A stretch of 64,000 nucleotides of DNA from Talpa occidentalis (GCF_014898055.3 NW_023605194.1:62535361-62599360); one strand, 5' to 3'. Shown: positions 47,941 to 60,099, counted from the first letter of the stretch. Translations and numbers: made by a program. The notes: generated from the sequence alone by a model not told the origin.

Positions 47941-48009
47941 AAGGGAAGAGAAAGCTTTAAAGAAGACAGGAGATACAGGGGTGTGTGGATATGTGGGTGT
48001 ATATACCAC

Positions 48010-48203
48010 TGCACTTTCTCCAGCATGCATGCGGCTCTCAATCATCTTCCCATCCTCCTTGTTCAGATGTCACTTCAACGGAGTTATTTTCAGATTACGA
48101 ATAACACAGTGCCCTCCATTACCCCTTTACTGTTTTATTGTTCTTCCTAACACCACTACTCATTTATTACATGTTCTTCATAACACATACCACTACTCAT
48201 TTA
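48010..48203 (-). repeat. inverted duplication, right arm (intergenic)
   Basis: Reverse complement of 46024-46226. It ends abruptly at a (CA)n(GA)n microsatellite. Confidence 0.9.
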
Positions 48204-48214
48204 CACACACACAT

Positions 48215-48262
<48 letters not shown>
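48204..48262. repeat. (CA)n(GA)n microsatellite
   Basis: acacacac...agagagag compound dinucleotide run, directly at the edge of the inverted duplication. A second short GA run lies at 48541-48560. Confidence 0.95.
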
Positions 48263-48263
<1 letters not shown>

Positions 48264-48609
48264 AGCTTTATAAACCAGACTGGAATAAAACTGGTTTCAG
48301 ACACTGGACAACAGATAGTAAGTATAGCAGAATAATTCCTGAAAAAATAAGAAAGCAGATGAAGTGAGCCCTACAACTGGACAAACAGCTGCCTGGAGAG
48401 AATCTCCAGGCTGCAGTTCAGGAAGAGAGGGACCTAGGCAAGATTCAGAAGTTACTCTGGATGGAGGAGACAAATGAGAAGAATTCAGAAAGTCTAAGGC
48501 AGTAGAGTTTACAGCGCAGTAGTGAAGTGGAGATAGCTACAGAGAGAGAGAGAGAGAGAGTTCTGGAGATCCACAAAGGGTTCCCCTCAAGTCTTGTGCT
48601 AAGTACTAA

Positions 48610-48740
48610 CTGGAACTTGCATGTGAAGAAATTGCTCTAGACCAGGGAAAGAGCCACCTGAAGGGAACAAATGCGAAAATCCCCCAGGTTCACTGAGAAG
48701 GCCCAGCCAGAGTGGGAAAACCTGGTAATATACAAAGTCT
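48610..48740 (+). repeat. direct duplication, copy 1
   Basis: 130 bp (ctggaacttgcatgtgaaga ... cctggtaatatac) repeated at 49061-49193 with only a few differences. Confidence 0.93.
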
Positions 48741-48829
48741 AGGTGGAAGATTCCTAATGATATTGCTTCAGTATTGGAGCAACATTAGCCCTCAAATAAG
48801 GCTGCTTATAAAAGAAGGTCCTGACTGGA

Positions 48830-49015
48830 TGGTTTCACTAATGATTTCTAGCAAACTTTCTCAACTGATGGACTAATACCTATCCTTGCAAAAACTCTTC
48901 AAAATAAATGAAGAAGAGGAAATCCTTGCAAAAATGTTATGGGACCAACATTACTCTGATAGCAAAAGCAAACAATGATATCTCCCCAAAAGAAAACTAC
49001 AGCCCAACATTGATG
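48830..49015 (+). mobile_element. L1 ORF2 fragment between the direct copies
   Basis: Degraded reverse-transcriptase region of L1: ctaatacctatccttgcaaa, gggaccaacattactctgat, aaagaaaactacagcccaac. Confidence 0.65.
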
Positions 49016-49060
49016 CAGCAACAAAATATACGTGGCTTTTTCGAGCTAAATTCCAAACCT

Positions 49061-49193
49061 CTGGAACTTGCATGTGAAGAAATTGCTCTAGACCAGGGAA
49101 AGAGCCACCTGAAGGGAACAAATGGGAAAATCCCCCAGGTTCACTGAGAATGCCCAGCCAGAGTGGGAAAACCTGGTAATATACGAAGCGTCT
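49061..49193 (+). repeat. direct duplication, copy 2
   Basis: Second copy of 48610-48740. The intervening 320 bp contains the L1 fragment. Confidence 0.93.
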
Positions 49194-49785
49194 AATTAGG
49201 GTCTGTGAACAGGCAGAATACAAAATAAGATATCTTACTTAACCTATCCTCTCTCTTGTCCTCCTGGTCTACGAATAAGGTGTTCTTTTGTCTTTCTTGG
49301 AAACAGGCTTCGTCTCAGGGGGGTCTGGCAGAAACAAGGACTTTGGGAAGCAATTTGACTTTTCTCTGCTTTTCTTTAGAATGTTCCAGTCCTGAGTCCT
49401 AGAGCTTTTGATAATGGCTAAAATAGGACACTTATTCTAGCATGTAAGGATTTTAACTCCGATCTCATATTGGAGACATATAAAAGTATATCAGGAAAGA
49501 ACTTAACTAAAGGAGTGTATCAAACTTAACTTAAAAACCTAAGTTGTTTAGGGAATTATGCTATCCTTGCTTTGAAAAATGTCCATTCATCCAAAATCTC
49601 TTCTAAGAATTTAAGGAAAAATGTGGCCTTGAGAAATTAATAACAAATTTTCTGCCCCAGTTTCTTTCAAACCTAAATTTAAGGACTGTTTTCTTATCTG
49701 AAGCAGTTAGTAAAGAAGGACTATTTAAAAATTGAATGAAAGTTCTTGGTGTCTTCACAAATACTAGTAAAAGAACTGTTTTTAG

Positions 49786-50065
49786 GGCCTCCCCTGGTGG
49801 CACAGGCGGTTAAGTGCCGTGCTGTGAAGCTGTCCACAGTCTCACAGCACCAGTTCAATCCCAGCAGACAGGCGAGGGTCCCACATGGTGCTGCAGACCT
49901 CTCCTGCCACACGTGCTGCTCCCCTCAGCAGTGTATTTCGTCAGTCTGCCTGCTCTGTTTCCCCCGCTCTGTCTCTGGTGAATTCTCTCACCCTCCCACA
50001 CATCTGGCCTGTACCCTGGTTCTTGTGTAAATAAATAAATAAATAAATAAATCTTTTTTAAAAAT
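49786..50065 (+). mobile_element. tRNA-derived SINE (intergenic)
   Basis: Starts gggcctcccctggtggcacagg and ends aaataaataaatctttttta. Target duplication is aactgttttta / aactgtttcta. Confidence 0.92.
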
Positions 50066-51620
50066 AAATAAAATAAAATAACTGTTTCTAAAAACTAATC
50101 CACATGACCAAAATTTCAAATGAAAATTAAGAGATCTCTGTGTCTGTGTTTGTCTTTGTAACTTTTACCGCTGGAGAGTTATTATGTTAGAACTAATTAT
50201 AAATGGTGCCTATATAAATTCTAATATGATAAAAAAAAAAAACCAAAGTTTGACATCACAATCCAGAATTTTTGGTAAATAAGAACAGTTCAAAATTTAA
50301 AGATTTAATGAAGCATGGCTTTAAAAGTTATAATGTTGAGTATTAATGTTTTTATTCTGTATTTTGTTGTTACAGGAAATTTTTTTGCCACTTTGTGGGT
50401 GGAACGCTATGAGGGACACAGCAGTCGTGGAGCAGGTTTGCAAGGCAGGACTCTGCTACTTGAGCAGAAGTTCTTGTGCCATTTATTGAAAGCATAGAGG
50501 CTAGTAAAAGCTGATCATGCGGCAATGATGTGAGGAATAAGGTCCGGAGGGTGGGACAGGAATGGGGGACAAAGTTTTACAAGGGACAGGGCAGGGGACA
50601 TCATGACCATACATCAAGAGACATTTGCATCAGCAAAGTATGATGTTATCACAGGCAGAGTTATCCGAGACCACCATGGAGATAGTCACATAATCAGGTC
50701 AACAGCGGCCTACGTGCCCCAGGCCTGCCTTGTGATACAGACTATACTCCACAGGTAGTCAAGGAATTTTCTGCTGTGATTTGTAAATAGCAAATAGGTC
50801 ACAGTTGCCCATGAGTCACCAGCTAGTAGCCAGCCCATAGGAACCCACAGTGTTTAAATTAAAAATTAGTGCTTGGTATCCAAGGAAGAAAGGAAAAGTA
50901 ACTGATCGGATCTATGTCAACATACATAGATTTGCTTAAAAATGAAGTTTTAAAGACTTGAAATAGATATCTCTGGCAATAACTAGTCTCTCAGAGATTT
51001 GTGGTAATTTTTAACTTTGAAAAAATCATGTCAAATAATGGATTAAGGTAAAAAGAAATTATTTTAGGTAAAATGGTCTTACCAGTTTAATTGTATGGGA
51101 GGAAAAACTATTACCCTAAAATATGCCTCTGGCAAGAGGTTTATTTCATGCATGAAAATTCTAGTCCTAAGGAGAATCTAAAGCTGAAATTGGTGACTCT
51201 ACCTTGAATATGTTCCTGTTATCATTATTTAAGTAGTTCCCCAAATCTCATAAAAATTAAGGTTTACTATGTTTAACAATGGGAATTCATTCAATATCCA
51301 GATCATTTTATCTAAAATTACTGAATTTTTAGGTTTATTTTTGGGTCCTTATCGTAAGAAAATTAGAATTTTGATGTCATATGCCATGGGCTTTTAAAAA
51401 TTGAAAAGTAATGAGTAATTCACCCAATCTAAAGGAATGATAGTATAATAAAATCTTACAAGCTAGAAAAAAATGTATCCTGTGTTAGATCCCCAAATGA
51501 TTTTCACCAGTGTGGCAAGATAATTCTGTGGGGAAAAAACATTCTTTTTAACAAATGGTGCTAGAACAGTTGAATAACCATCTACAGAACAATAAACCTT
51601 TACTCTTGCTTCATATCAGT
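50066..51620. other. intergenic, possible old LTR material, unresolved
   Basis: No gene seen. The stretch 50380-50880 (gagggacacagcagtcgtgg ... ggtcacagttgcccatgagt) has a base composition and style unlike its neighbours and could be part of an LTR, but I cannot match it to a family. Confidence 0.3.
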
Positions 51621-51625
51621 CTGTT

Positions 51626-51728
51626 TTTCACTGTCTCTGGTGAATCCTCTCACTGCCCCCCCGCCACACACACACACCTCTGGCCTGTACCCCAGTTCTT
51701 GTATGCGTAAATAAATCTTTTTTAAAAA
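51626..51728 (+). mobile_element. tRNA-derived SINE, 3' part only
   Basis: Begins in the middle of the element (ctgtctctggtgaatcctct) and ends gcgtaaataaatctttttta. 5'-truncated insertion or deletion remnant. Confidence 0.85.
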
Positions 51729-51875
51729 TGTGGTGCAGGAGGCAGGGAGTTGGGAACTGTCCGCCGGGAAAGCCTAGGTTTCCCGATCTAGAGACAAGAA
51801 GCTAGGTAGGTGTGGAGAAAGACGCTCAACTGAGTCTTTGACTATTAAAACTGAATGTTGTCTTACCCTTTATTG

Positions 51876-51889
51876 CCAGTAGGTGGCAG
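51876..51889 (+). promoter_or_regulatory. CTCF-like motif
   Basis: CCAGTAGGTGGCAG is a full match to the CTCF core consensus. It lies about 6.5 kb upstream of the LIPA promoter. Motif match by eye only. Confidence 0.5.
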
Positions 51890-52338
51890 AAATTCCCCCC
51901 AAGGAAACTCCATAGTTCTACCTTTGGACCTCACAAGAGAAAGCTTGTCTCGTTCAGATTCTAAGAGCCTCAGTGTCTCACAGGCCTTTGGCCGTGTTTT
52001 TCCTATCCCACCCTTCCCTCCCCATAACCCCACACACACTTCAATGCCGAGATTCTGGCACTATCTATCTCTGTGTACTCGTAAATGCTGGTGACTGCCT
52101 TACCTCCCAAAAGAAGGTAATTTAAATATATCTTGATTCGGCTTCCATTGGAGGCTCTGCTAACATGTCGGCATGCAGCTGAAAGTGCCAGGTGAAACAG
52201 ACTTGTGGATGCTCAGGTAGAATCAATGGAGTTCAGGAATCCAGGCTTTGACACAGAGAAGGTCAACAAGGGCTGCGTCTTGCCTTTCCTATTCTGGCCT
52301 TCCCAGCTAATTGATAGTTCCATTACAAAAGGCAAATG

Positions 52339-52352
52339 GTGCCCCCTAGTGG
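52339..52352 (-). promoter_or_regulatory. CTCF-like motif
   Basis: The reverse strand reads CCACTAGGGGGCAC, a full match to the CTCF core. It is opposite in orientation to the motif 460 bp away at 51876. Confidence 0.55.
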
Positions 52353-52719
52353 CACATCCCAACACTAGAATTTCTAGGAATAACTATAAGAAGCCATTAT
52401 TGCCTGCCCATTATTGCCTTTGATTCCCACTAGCAATATCTATGGACACTTACTAAAGACCAACACAGAGGTCACAGAAATGAATAAGTAAAAGCTTTTA
52501 GCACCCATGTGATTGTGAGTAGCTGGGCATGATGACTAATCCAGAGGTTATCCAAAAGCAGTGTTTTCCAATAACTGATTTTTTAGGCCTTAAGATGTAT
52601 GGTACACAGGTAGTTACCATGCAGGTCCTTCTATAACTTTCACTGTATCTTTTAGCGATTGTTGTTCACTTTTCAGATGTTTCAGCAGCCTTGAAATAAG
52701 GCTGCCATCTTTTCTTGAC

Positions 52720-52870
52720 TCAGTTTCCTCATCTGTAAAATGAGTATTATTCAAACACTCATCTAATAGGACTCTTAAGTATATTAAATGAGTTATTTAT
52801 TCTCATGTATTATATTTAATTATCTGTGGAAAGTATTTAAGCAATGGCAAATACTAATTACTCATTTGTT
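52720..52870 (+). repeat. MIR
   Basis: Forward MIR: actcagtttcctcatctgta, aaatgagtattatt, attaaatgagttatttattc. Confidence 0.6.
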
Positions 52871-53244
52871 AACCGTTATTATCTGTTTTCTAAATTACAT
52901 AATGGTCTGTAATTGCACAGTAAAAGCTACCGCTGTTTACTTCTAATTATGATGAAGTAATCTCACTTTAAGAAAAGTTGCATTAAGAAGAACTAAATAC
53001 TTTGCATGTGGTAATTCAAACACACAAGTATTCTGGAACACTCATACTGTCATTTCATGATGGGATGATGAAAGTTATTTCACATTGCTTTTTTTTTACA
53101 AATGGTAATATAACATTTTAAAAAGAATTTTGTACTTCCTAAATAAATAAATGATATAAAACAAAAACTCACTTCCAAGAAGAAAAAAAAGAGAAGGAAG
53201 GGGAAGAAGAGGAGGAAGAGGAAAAAGAAAGAAATGTTGCATTA

Positions 53245-54075
53245 GAAAACATCCTGGCAATTCCCCAAAAGACTAAACAAAGAGTTACTATATGAGCTAG
53301 TAATTCCACTCCTAGCTACATACCCAAGAGAAATGGAAACTGATGTTCACACAAAAAACTGTTCATGCACCTTCATAGTGACCTTAGTCACAGTAACAAA
53401 AAAATAAAAAAATAGAAACAACCTAATGTCCATGGACTGATGAATGGATAAATAAGATGTAATAAATCCACATGCAGTCGTGAGTCACTTAATGACAGGG
53501 ATACATTCTGAGAAATAGATCATTAGGGGATTTGATCTTTGTGTAAACATATAAGAGTGTCCTTACACAAAGCCAGATAAGATAGCCTAGCCCACACCTG
53601 GACCATATGGTACTGCCTACTGTGGTCACCGTCGTATATTCATCATTGACCGAAAGGATGAGGTGCACATTAATGAATAGATAGCTGTTTGGCAATGAGA
53701 AGGAATCGCATACCGACCCATTCTACAGTATAGATGAACCTTGAAAATGCCATGCAAAGAGAAAGAAGTCATTTGTGATTATATATATTATGTATAATTT
53801 ATATAAAATGTCCAGAATAGGCCAATTCAGAGAAACAGAAAGTAGACTAGTGATTAGCAGAGAGTATGGGCAGGGGATGTAGACAGTGTGTATAAATGGG
53901 TACAGGGTTTCTCTTGGAGATCATGTAAATGTTCTGGAATTAAATAAATTGCATAGCAGTGTTGGTGTACACTAAACTATTTAGTGAATATGCTAAAAAC
54001 CACCAAAATTGGCACATGAAATGGGTGAAGTGTAGTATATTAATTATCACTCAATAAAATTGTTTAAGAGACAAT
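53245..54075 (+). mobile_element. ancient L1 3' end, interrupted
   Basis: Old L1M run: tgagctagtaattccactcc, taatgtccatggactgatga, then after an insertion gatgaaccttgaaaatgcca, tgtccagaataggccaattc, cactcaataaaattgttt. The middle (53475-53675) is foreign. Confidence 0.75.
53475..53675 (+). mobile_element. unnamed repeat nested in the L1
   Basis: Reads gtcgtgagtcacttaatgac, agggatacattctgagaaat, atcattaggggatttgatct. This is a dispersed mammalian repeat I recognise by sequence (gcgtcacttaacgacagggatacgttctgag type) but cannot name with certainty. It sits inside the L1 3' end. Confidence 0.55.
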
Positions 54076-54439
54076 CTCTGATGTGGGAATCTGAGCTTTA
54101 GGAGCATCAGGGTGTGGTCTGGAAGTTTATAAGTTTTATGAGTAGGATATTTTAAAGTCATGATTTCTGTTTCACTTTTCCCCTCTCTCTTAACAGTCTG
54201 TCATCACACCATTTTTCACTTTATCACATAGAAGGGAATGATCAAATCAGACATGTAGAGATGGAGGTGGGAACCCAGCAAGTCCACAGTCCCAGCCCAT
54301 CCCTGGTGTGTGCCACTGCCGTGGAGCCAACGGGTGGGACAAGGATTGGGCTGGGATGGGGGGAGTGTATCCTATATGGCCATGAATCCTATAAGTCCTT
54401 GTGAGAACTTTGGTTTTCACTGATTTAAATATGCATGTG

Positions 54440-54800
54440 TTCTTTATATTTTACCTTTTAGTTTATAATGAGGTACCATTGTTTCACTTCCCTGTTAATT
54501 TTTTGATACTACTGGATGCCCCCTTCAGGCGTGTTCACTGTAGCTCTCCCACTACCAAAGCACCCATAATCCTCCACCATAGTCTATTGTGCTCTCTTCC
54601 CTCCTCTCCCCCCACCCCCCAGGCCTCAGATCTGTAGTCAGCTTTCAAGGACTGGTTTGAATATTTACCTTTGTTTGACTCTGCTTGGTTTCTCTATATT
54701 CCACATATAAGTGGCACCATCCAGTATTTATCTTTGTGCTTCTGGGTTATTTCCCCCCTGCCCCTCTCCCTCCCCTCCTGGATGTCTTGTGTTCTTATTT
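54440..54800 (-). mobile_element. L1 3' end fragment
   Basis: Reverse L1 3' UTR/ORF2 end similar to that at 31540: tttataatgaggtaccattg, ctccaccatagtctattgtg, tatattccacatataagtgg, accatccagtatttatcttt. Confidence 0.6.
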
Positions 54801-54899
54801 TAGTGTGGTTATTATTGAAGAATTTGTGGTTGTCCTATAATACACTACAATGTTATTTTAAAATGATTGCAGGCTATGAAAGTGTACATTGATAGAGAT

Positions 54900-56640
54900 T
54901 TGAACCTATAACTCCCAGAGCAGATACAAAGATGTAAAGCTACTTTACCTCAATAAACATAATTTGGGGAGAAAAATAATTCAATTGTGCTTATGTCTTG
55001 AAATGAGTTGTCTAGAGTGCCTTCTCTCTATCCCCTGGTTGAAGTATAATTCACAAATTTCTGTTGGAGTTCTGCAACTTATTATCATTCAAAAAGTGAT
55101 CAGTGATTTAAACACACACACACCCTTCAGGGGGAGTTATTAGAGAGTGGGCAGTTATGCTTTTTGTCTGTACCATTCATGTACAGGAAAGGAGTCTAGG
55201 CCAAATCCCTAGGGCCCTCAGGAATAAAAGAGGGGAAGGGAGCCACCCAAGACCTGGGCAAAGTCCACAATAGGTTCATTAGCAAGCAGAGCTGGAGCTT
55301 CCCACAGATGCCTGGTTACCCCTTAAACCCTGGGACTATGGAAGCCAATGTTAGTTCTACATTCCAACCAATTATAGAGTCCCGGACCAGTCCAGTTATT
55401 CTCAATAAGATTAGCTTTTCCAGGTACTGAAGAATTTATTTACATGTTTGTAGAAGACACAGATTTAGACATAATTAAGAAAGCAATGACAGATGGAACT
55501 AACTAGCAGGGGCAGCAAGGGCTACAGAGATGCTCTATATCTTTATGCTTGTACCTACTGATTGTTCCTCATTTATTTAGACAACTTCCCAGAATTTCTC
55601 CTTACCATCCAACAATCTCCTGCAACACTTTCCCTTTCCTGTGTAAACATCAGCCTAAGTTATCAGAAAGAAAAGGCAATCCCTTAGTTCCATGAGGGCA
55701 GGGAGAAAGCTGGCTCTCGACCACCAGAGAGAGAAAAATCACTTGATGTTTTTCTTCAGTTCAAAGCAGACAAGACCTCAACTTTCCCCACCCATTATTA
55801 CCTTTCCCATCTATTCTCATTCTTCCTTGTTCAAACCTGTGCATCCCATGCTAGTTCACACTGAATCGGCAGAATTTATTGGGGTACAATGGGAAACAAC
55901 ATTCTTTCTCTCCTGTTTCTGTGCTCCAATTCGCTACTTTTTAAAATCCCTCCCAATCCCTTAAAATCCCTTGGGCTCATCCCTTGCCCTGACCAGTCCA
56001 ATTCCAATTTCAATTCTCAACTCAAGCTTGTTCCGCTTCTCCATCTCAGACCTGCCTTGAGAGGGAGTCCAGTCTCTGAAAGGAAGATGAGGGGTTCTGT
56101 TCTTTCCCTACACACCAAGCCCCAATCCTGCCTCTGGCTTCTCCAACTAGAATCAGATGTGGTCAAAGGAAAGGCTGTTTTTGTTTTATGTGACTGGTGC
56201 TGAGGATTCACATACCCTTGGCATCTCCATGGGCAAGGAGGCAGTTGCTTCCTCTCATTTCTTACACATCATTGGATGGAGTTTTCCCAAACGAAACTTC
56301 AGGACACACTACCTGGCCCACGCAAGCCCTCCTGTGGGAGAGGAAGCAGTCATTCCACAGCACAGGGTTTCAGGTTTGAGATCTCAGGTCACCAGAGATC
56401 TCAGTCCAGCGCAGAAGTCTGTTCACAAGCTCTTCTCTTTGCCCCTTTCTTCTCCATTCAGCGCCGGTGGGAGACTCTCTTTCCTGGTGTCTATGTCCCC
56501 GTCGTCTCAGGTTCCAAATGACCCTGCCATGAGCAAAGGGCAGTGCAATCTCAGCTTTTCCAAGTGCACTTTGAGAGTTTTGTTTCTCCATGTTGCTGAT
56601 ATTATCAGACCATCCCAGCCTTTATAATCTTGACATTGTC
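54900..56640. other. intergenic, nothing recognised
   Basis: Mixed-composition DNA with several open frames of 60-156 codons (for example 56157-56627 on the plus strand). None has a recognisable domain, splice context or upstream promoter. Treated as chance frames. Confidence 0.5.
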
Positions 56641-56654
56641 CATGGAGCACTCTT

Positions 56655-56775
56655 GGCATCACCAGGGAGCGTGCAAGAAGTGCAGATGTTCAGGCCTCAC
56701 CCCAGACTGAATCACAATCTTTATGTGAATGAGAGTCTCAGGTGACTCTTATGAGGACATTTGAGAAGCATGTTT
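56655..56775 (+). mobile_element. MER5-type hAT fragment
   Basis: Matches MER5A-like runs: catcaccagggagcgtgcaa, caggcctcaccccagactga, atcacaatctttatgtgaat, tctcaggtgactcttatgag. Confidence 0.6.
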
Positions 56776-57193
56776 TACAAGATCCCAATTCAGGTTGTCA
56801 TTTATACATTAAAGATAGTCATATTATTGCAGCCAACTGCATTCACAATTCCCAATTCTGCTCATATTAACAGAAAGCCTAAGGAACCCTTGTCCAGGGT
56901 CCTTTCTTCTTTAACTCTCACTCATGGGCAGTATAAGATGACCAGGCCAAGAAGAATAGTTGCAGCTATTGAAGTCACATTAAAAGATACTAACAAGTGA
57001 CTGAGTGACCGTTGGCAGCTGAGGCACAATAAAGGGAAGGGGCCACAAGAGAGTCCAGCCAGTCTTCATGGATTTCTCCCCACCCCCCCTTTCCTTCCTG
57101 GAACTCCTCATCCCTGTGAGATAGAGCTCAGGGTATCTGCACCAATTTGGATTGTACTTTTCCTTCTCTTCCTCCTAATTGTCTTCCACCACC

Positions 57194-57196
<3 letters not shown>

Positions 57197-57225
<29 letters not shown>

Positions 57226-57461
57226 ATCTATTTCTACAAGCACTGGGTACAGTCAGAAGTGCAGGAGGGTGAGAGAATTCACCAGAGCCAGAGCAGGGAG
57301 CAGAACAGGCAGACTGACGAAATACACTGCTGAGGGGAGCAGGAGAGGTCTGCGCGCCATGTGGGACCCTCGCCAGGTGGCCAGGGATCAAACTGGCACT
57401 GCAGAGGCTGCGGGCAGCTTTGCAGCTCAGCACTCAACCACTGCGCCACCAGAGGAGGCCC
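57197..57461 (-). mobile_element. tRNA-derived SINE (young type)
   Basis: Reverse copy with a 25-T tail and gccaccagaggaggccc end. Perfect 15-bp target duplication gtcttccaccacctt at 57181-57195 and 57462-57476. Confidence 0.95.
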
Positions 57462-57560
57462 GTCTTCCACCACCTTTGAGTCTCCCTCAGAGAACTATCC
57501 CATGCGACAAGAAAGGTCTGAGATCCGGCTGTGATTCATGAATGTGAGATGTCCTAGTCT

Positions 57561-57574
57561 GGGCCCCCTGCTGG
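57561..57574 (-). promoter_or_regulatory. CTCF-like motif
   Basis: The reverse strand reads CCAGCAGGGGGCCC, a good CTCF core. Motif match by eye only. Confidence 0.4.
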
Positions 57575-58335
57575 CTGGGACCAATCTCAGTTAATCTCAC
57601 TTGTGGGCTGGTGACCTTATTTTGATTTTCTGCCTTCAAAGAACTGTGACCTTGTAGCTTGAAAATTGTTTCAGGGGTCCTCCCTCACACAGTTTAAGGA
57701 AGGAACAACTAATATGCCCTTCTCTGGCGGGGAATGTGGTTGTGTAGTCAAATATAAAAGAGCATTTCCCTAGTAGGTGGTCAGGGAGCAGACACATAGG
57801 AGAGCAAGATGCAATTACACTTATCTACTGGAACCAAAGGTGGAGAAAATCACTGATGAAGGAGAAGAAGCTGAACCTGAGTAGAAAGTTCAGAATTGAG
57901 TCCTCCCTTCTAGCAACAGTGTGAGGACTGAAATTAAGCCCAGCTGTGACCTTTCTTCCTTAAATTCATTGACATGGTCACTTTTCCTATGAGTTGCTTG
58001 AGGAGCATTGGTTTAGGAAAGATTCTGCCTGATATTTCCACTTCCTCATCCTTTTTCTCCATTTCTCCCACCTGTCCATCACTTATCATAGGCCTGGCTC
58101 TTTTCTTTTAAACTCTTAAGCCATGACAAAAGCTTATTAAGTTTTTTATATCCGGGAAGGATGACTTTGATTTGAGATGTGCCAAAATAGTCTAACAACT
58201 TTAAACTAAAGAAAATCCATAAAAACAGTAGGAGGTTGTGTTATTCATACTGAGCTCTACTTATAAAATGTTCCATTTTGTGGGCAACTGTACCAAAGAT
58301 CCTTTGGTGAATTGCTACCAAATAACTACAGATAT

Positions 58336-58618
58336 TAGGGCCTCCCTGGTGGTGCAAGGGGTTAAGACACAGCCTATGAAGTTGTCGGCAGCCTCTGTAG
58401 CACAAGTTCGATCCCCAGCTGGCCAGGGAGCAACCCACATGGCAGCAGACCTCTCCTGACTTGCCCGCTGCTCCCCTCAGCAGTGTACTTCAGTCAATCT
58501 ACCTGTTCTGTTTCCCATTCTGTCTCTGGTGAATCCTCTCAAACCCCTCTCCCCAACCTCTGGCATGTACCCCAGCTCTTGTATGCATAAATAAATAAAT
58601 CTTTTAAAAAAAATAAAT
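58336..58618 (+). mobile_element. tRNA-derived SINE (older type)
   Basis: Starts agggcctccctggtggtgcaagg and ends aaataaataaatcttttaaaa. Imperfect flanking duplication aaataactacagatatta / aaataactagagattta. Confidence 0.9.
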
Positions 58619-59629
58619 AACTAGAGATTTAAGTTTAACCTTCTTGGCTCTTCAGTTGGTTTTATGGTCAGAAAAACAACTAGATCTCTAAGATTCTTCC
58701 TATGTACCATGGTAGAAGTTATTCTTGTCCTCTAGCCCTGCTGAGTCTACCATGCAAAGGCAATAAATAAAAATGCACAGAAAATTATGACCAAACAAAA
58801 GTTGCTTGAGAAGCATAAATTTAGTTTGATAACTTCTAACAAAATATGAAATTAGTAAACACATCCTTTTGTGAAAAAAAAAAAACATTTTATAATAGGA
58901 TGTAAGTAGCCTTAAACTACATGAAGCAAGAACTAGAGAAAAAATACTTTTGCTCTTGAGGACTTTAACTTGAATTATTTTTCTTTTACATTAAAAAAAA
59001 AAGTGTCCTGCAAGTCAATATCTATTGAAAGTTTAGGGTCGTATTAAACATTATGAGACTCATAAAAAACATTGTCTATGGATCTAGGTAAGTCTAGGAA
59101 GGGACTGTAACTGTAATAAAGAAATGTTTGCCAAAGCAAATTTGCCAATTCAAGAAGTGATCTTCCACTGAGACAGCCAACTGCTTATGGTCAAAAAGTA
59201 GGACACAGGATTCAGTGCCCAAATAAATTTTGTTAAATTGGGTACTTACACAGCACAGCATATGTGTCTGTGTCCCACTATTCAAAGCCTGACCCATAGA
59301 ACGTACAGTAATGTTTGGTCAATTGACTAATTCCCCTGAGATTAATATACTTGGATTTCAAATAAATTCTGGTCACACCTTTTCTGTGTGTACAATGAGG
59401 TCAAAGGGATTCATAGGAATTTCTTAAAATGCAATGAAGGGGAAAGCAAGAGCCTGGGTAAAACTAGATAAACCCTGCAGTTTCTATTTCTAGTCCTTAT
59501 AGCAGAGGACTTTATAAGTCTGGCCCTTAGATAAAATTATAAGAGATGTTATGACAGATAAATATAGATCAAATGGTGCATGGGGAGGAAAAATCATCCG
59601 ATGGTAAACCTAATAGTTAGTCTGTATAT

Positions 59630-59905
59630 TTATTCAGCTTATGGCTTATAGAGTTTCTCCAGTCTGTGGCTTGATGTCTTTTATTGGTTTTGGAATCATC
59701 CATTATCTTCAAATATTGCTTCAACCTTCCTCTGATCTCTTCTACTTCTTGGTCTCCAGTTAAACATGTAATGACCTCCTTACCAGGTTCTTTCTTGTCA
59801 TGCTTTCCCCCCTCCCCAATATTTAATTTTTTTCTCCGTGTTTTGGTCTAGTAATTTTCTATTGATTTCTTTTACCATATTTGCTCCCTCTTGCCTTGAT
59901 TATCT
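59630..59905 (-). mobile_element. ancient L1 fragment
   Basis: Reverse L1-like run: ggttttggaatcatccatta, tcttcaaatattgcttcaac, cttctacttcttggtctcca, ttttctattgatttctttta. Confidence 0.45.
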
Positions 59906-60099
59906 ATGGACTTCTTGCATCTTTCAGTTCTACCTTATTCAACTGGGACTAAATCACCTTACAATACAGATCTGATTCTCTGGGTTGTAGAATCCCATCT
60001 TAAACTGACATATCCTTCAACCAGCCCCTGTGTCCAAAGCCCACCCCACAGCAGTCCCCAACAACGTAATGCGTACACCTATATTGTCAAAACCCAAGA

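Noticed and set aside
47981..48367. 128-codon frame with Thr-His and Arg-Glu repeats
   Set aside because: The repeats are the (CA)n(GA)n microsatellite in translation.
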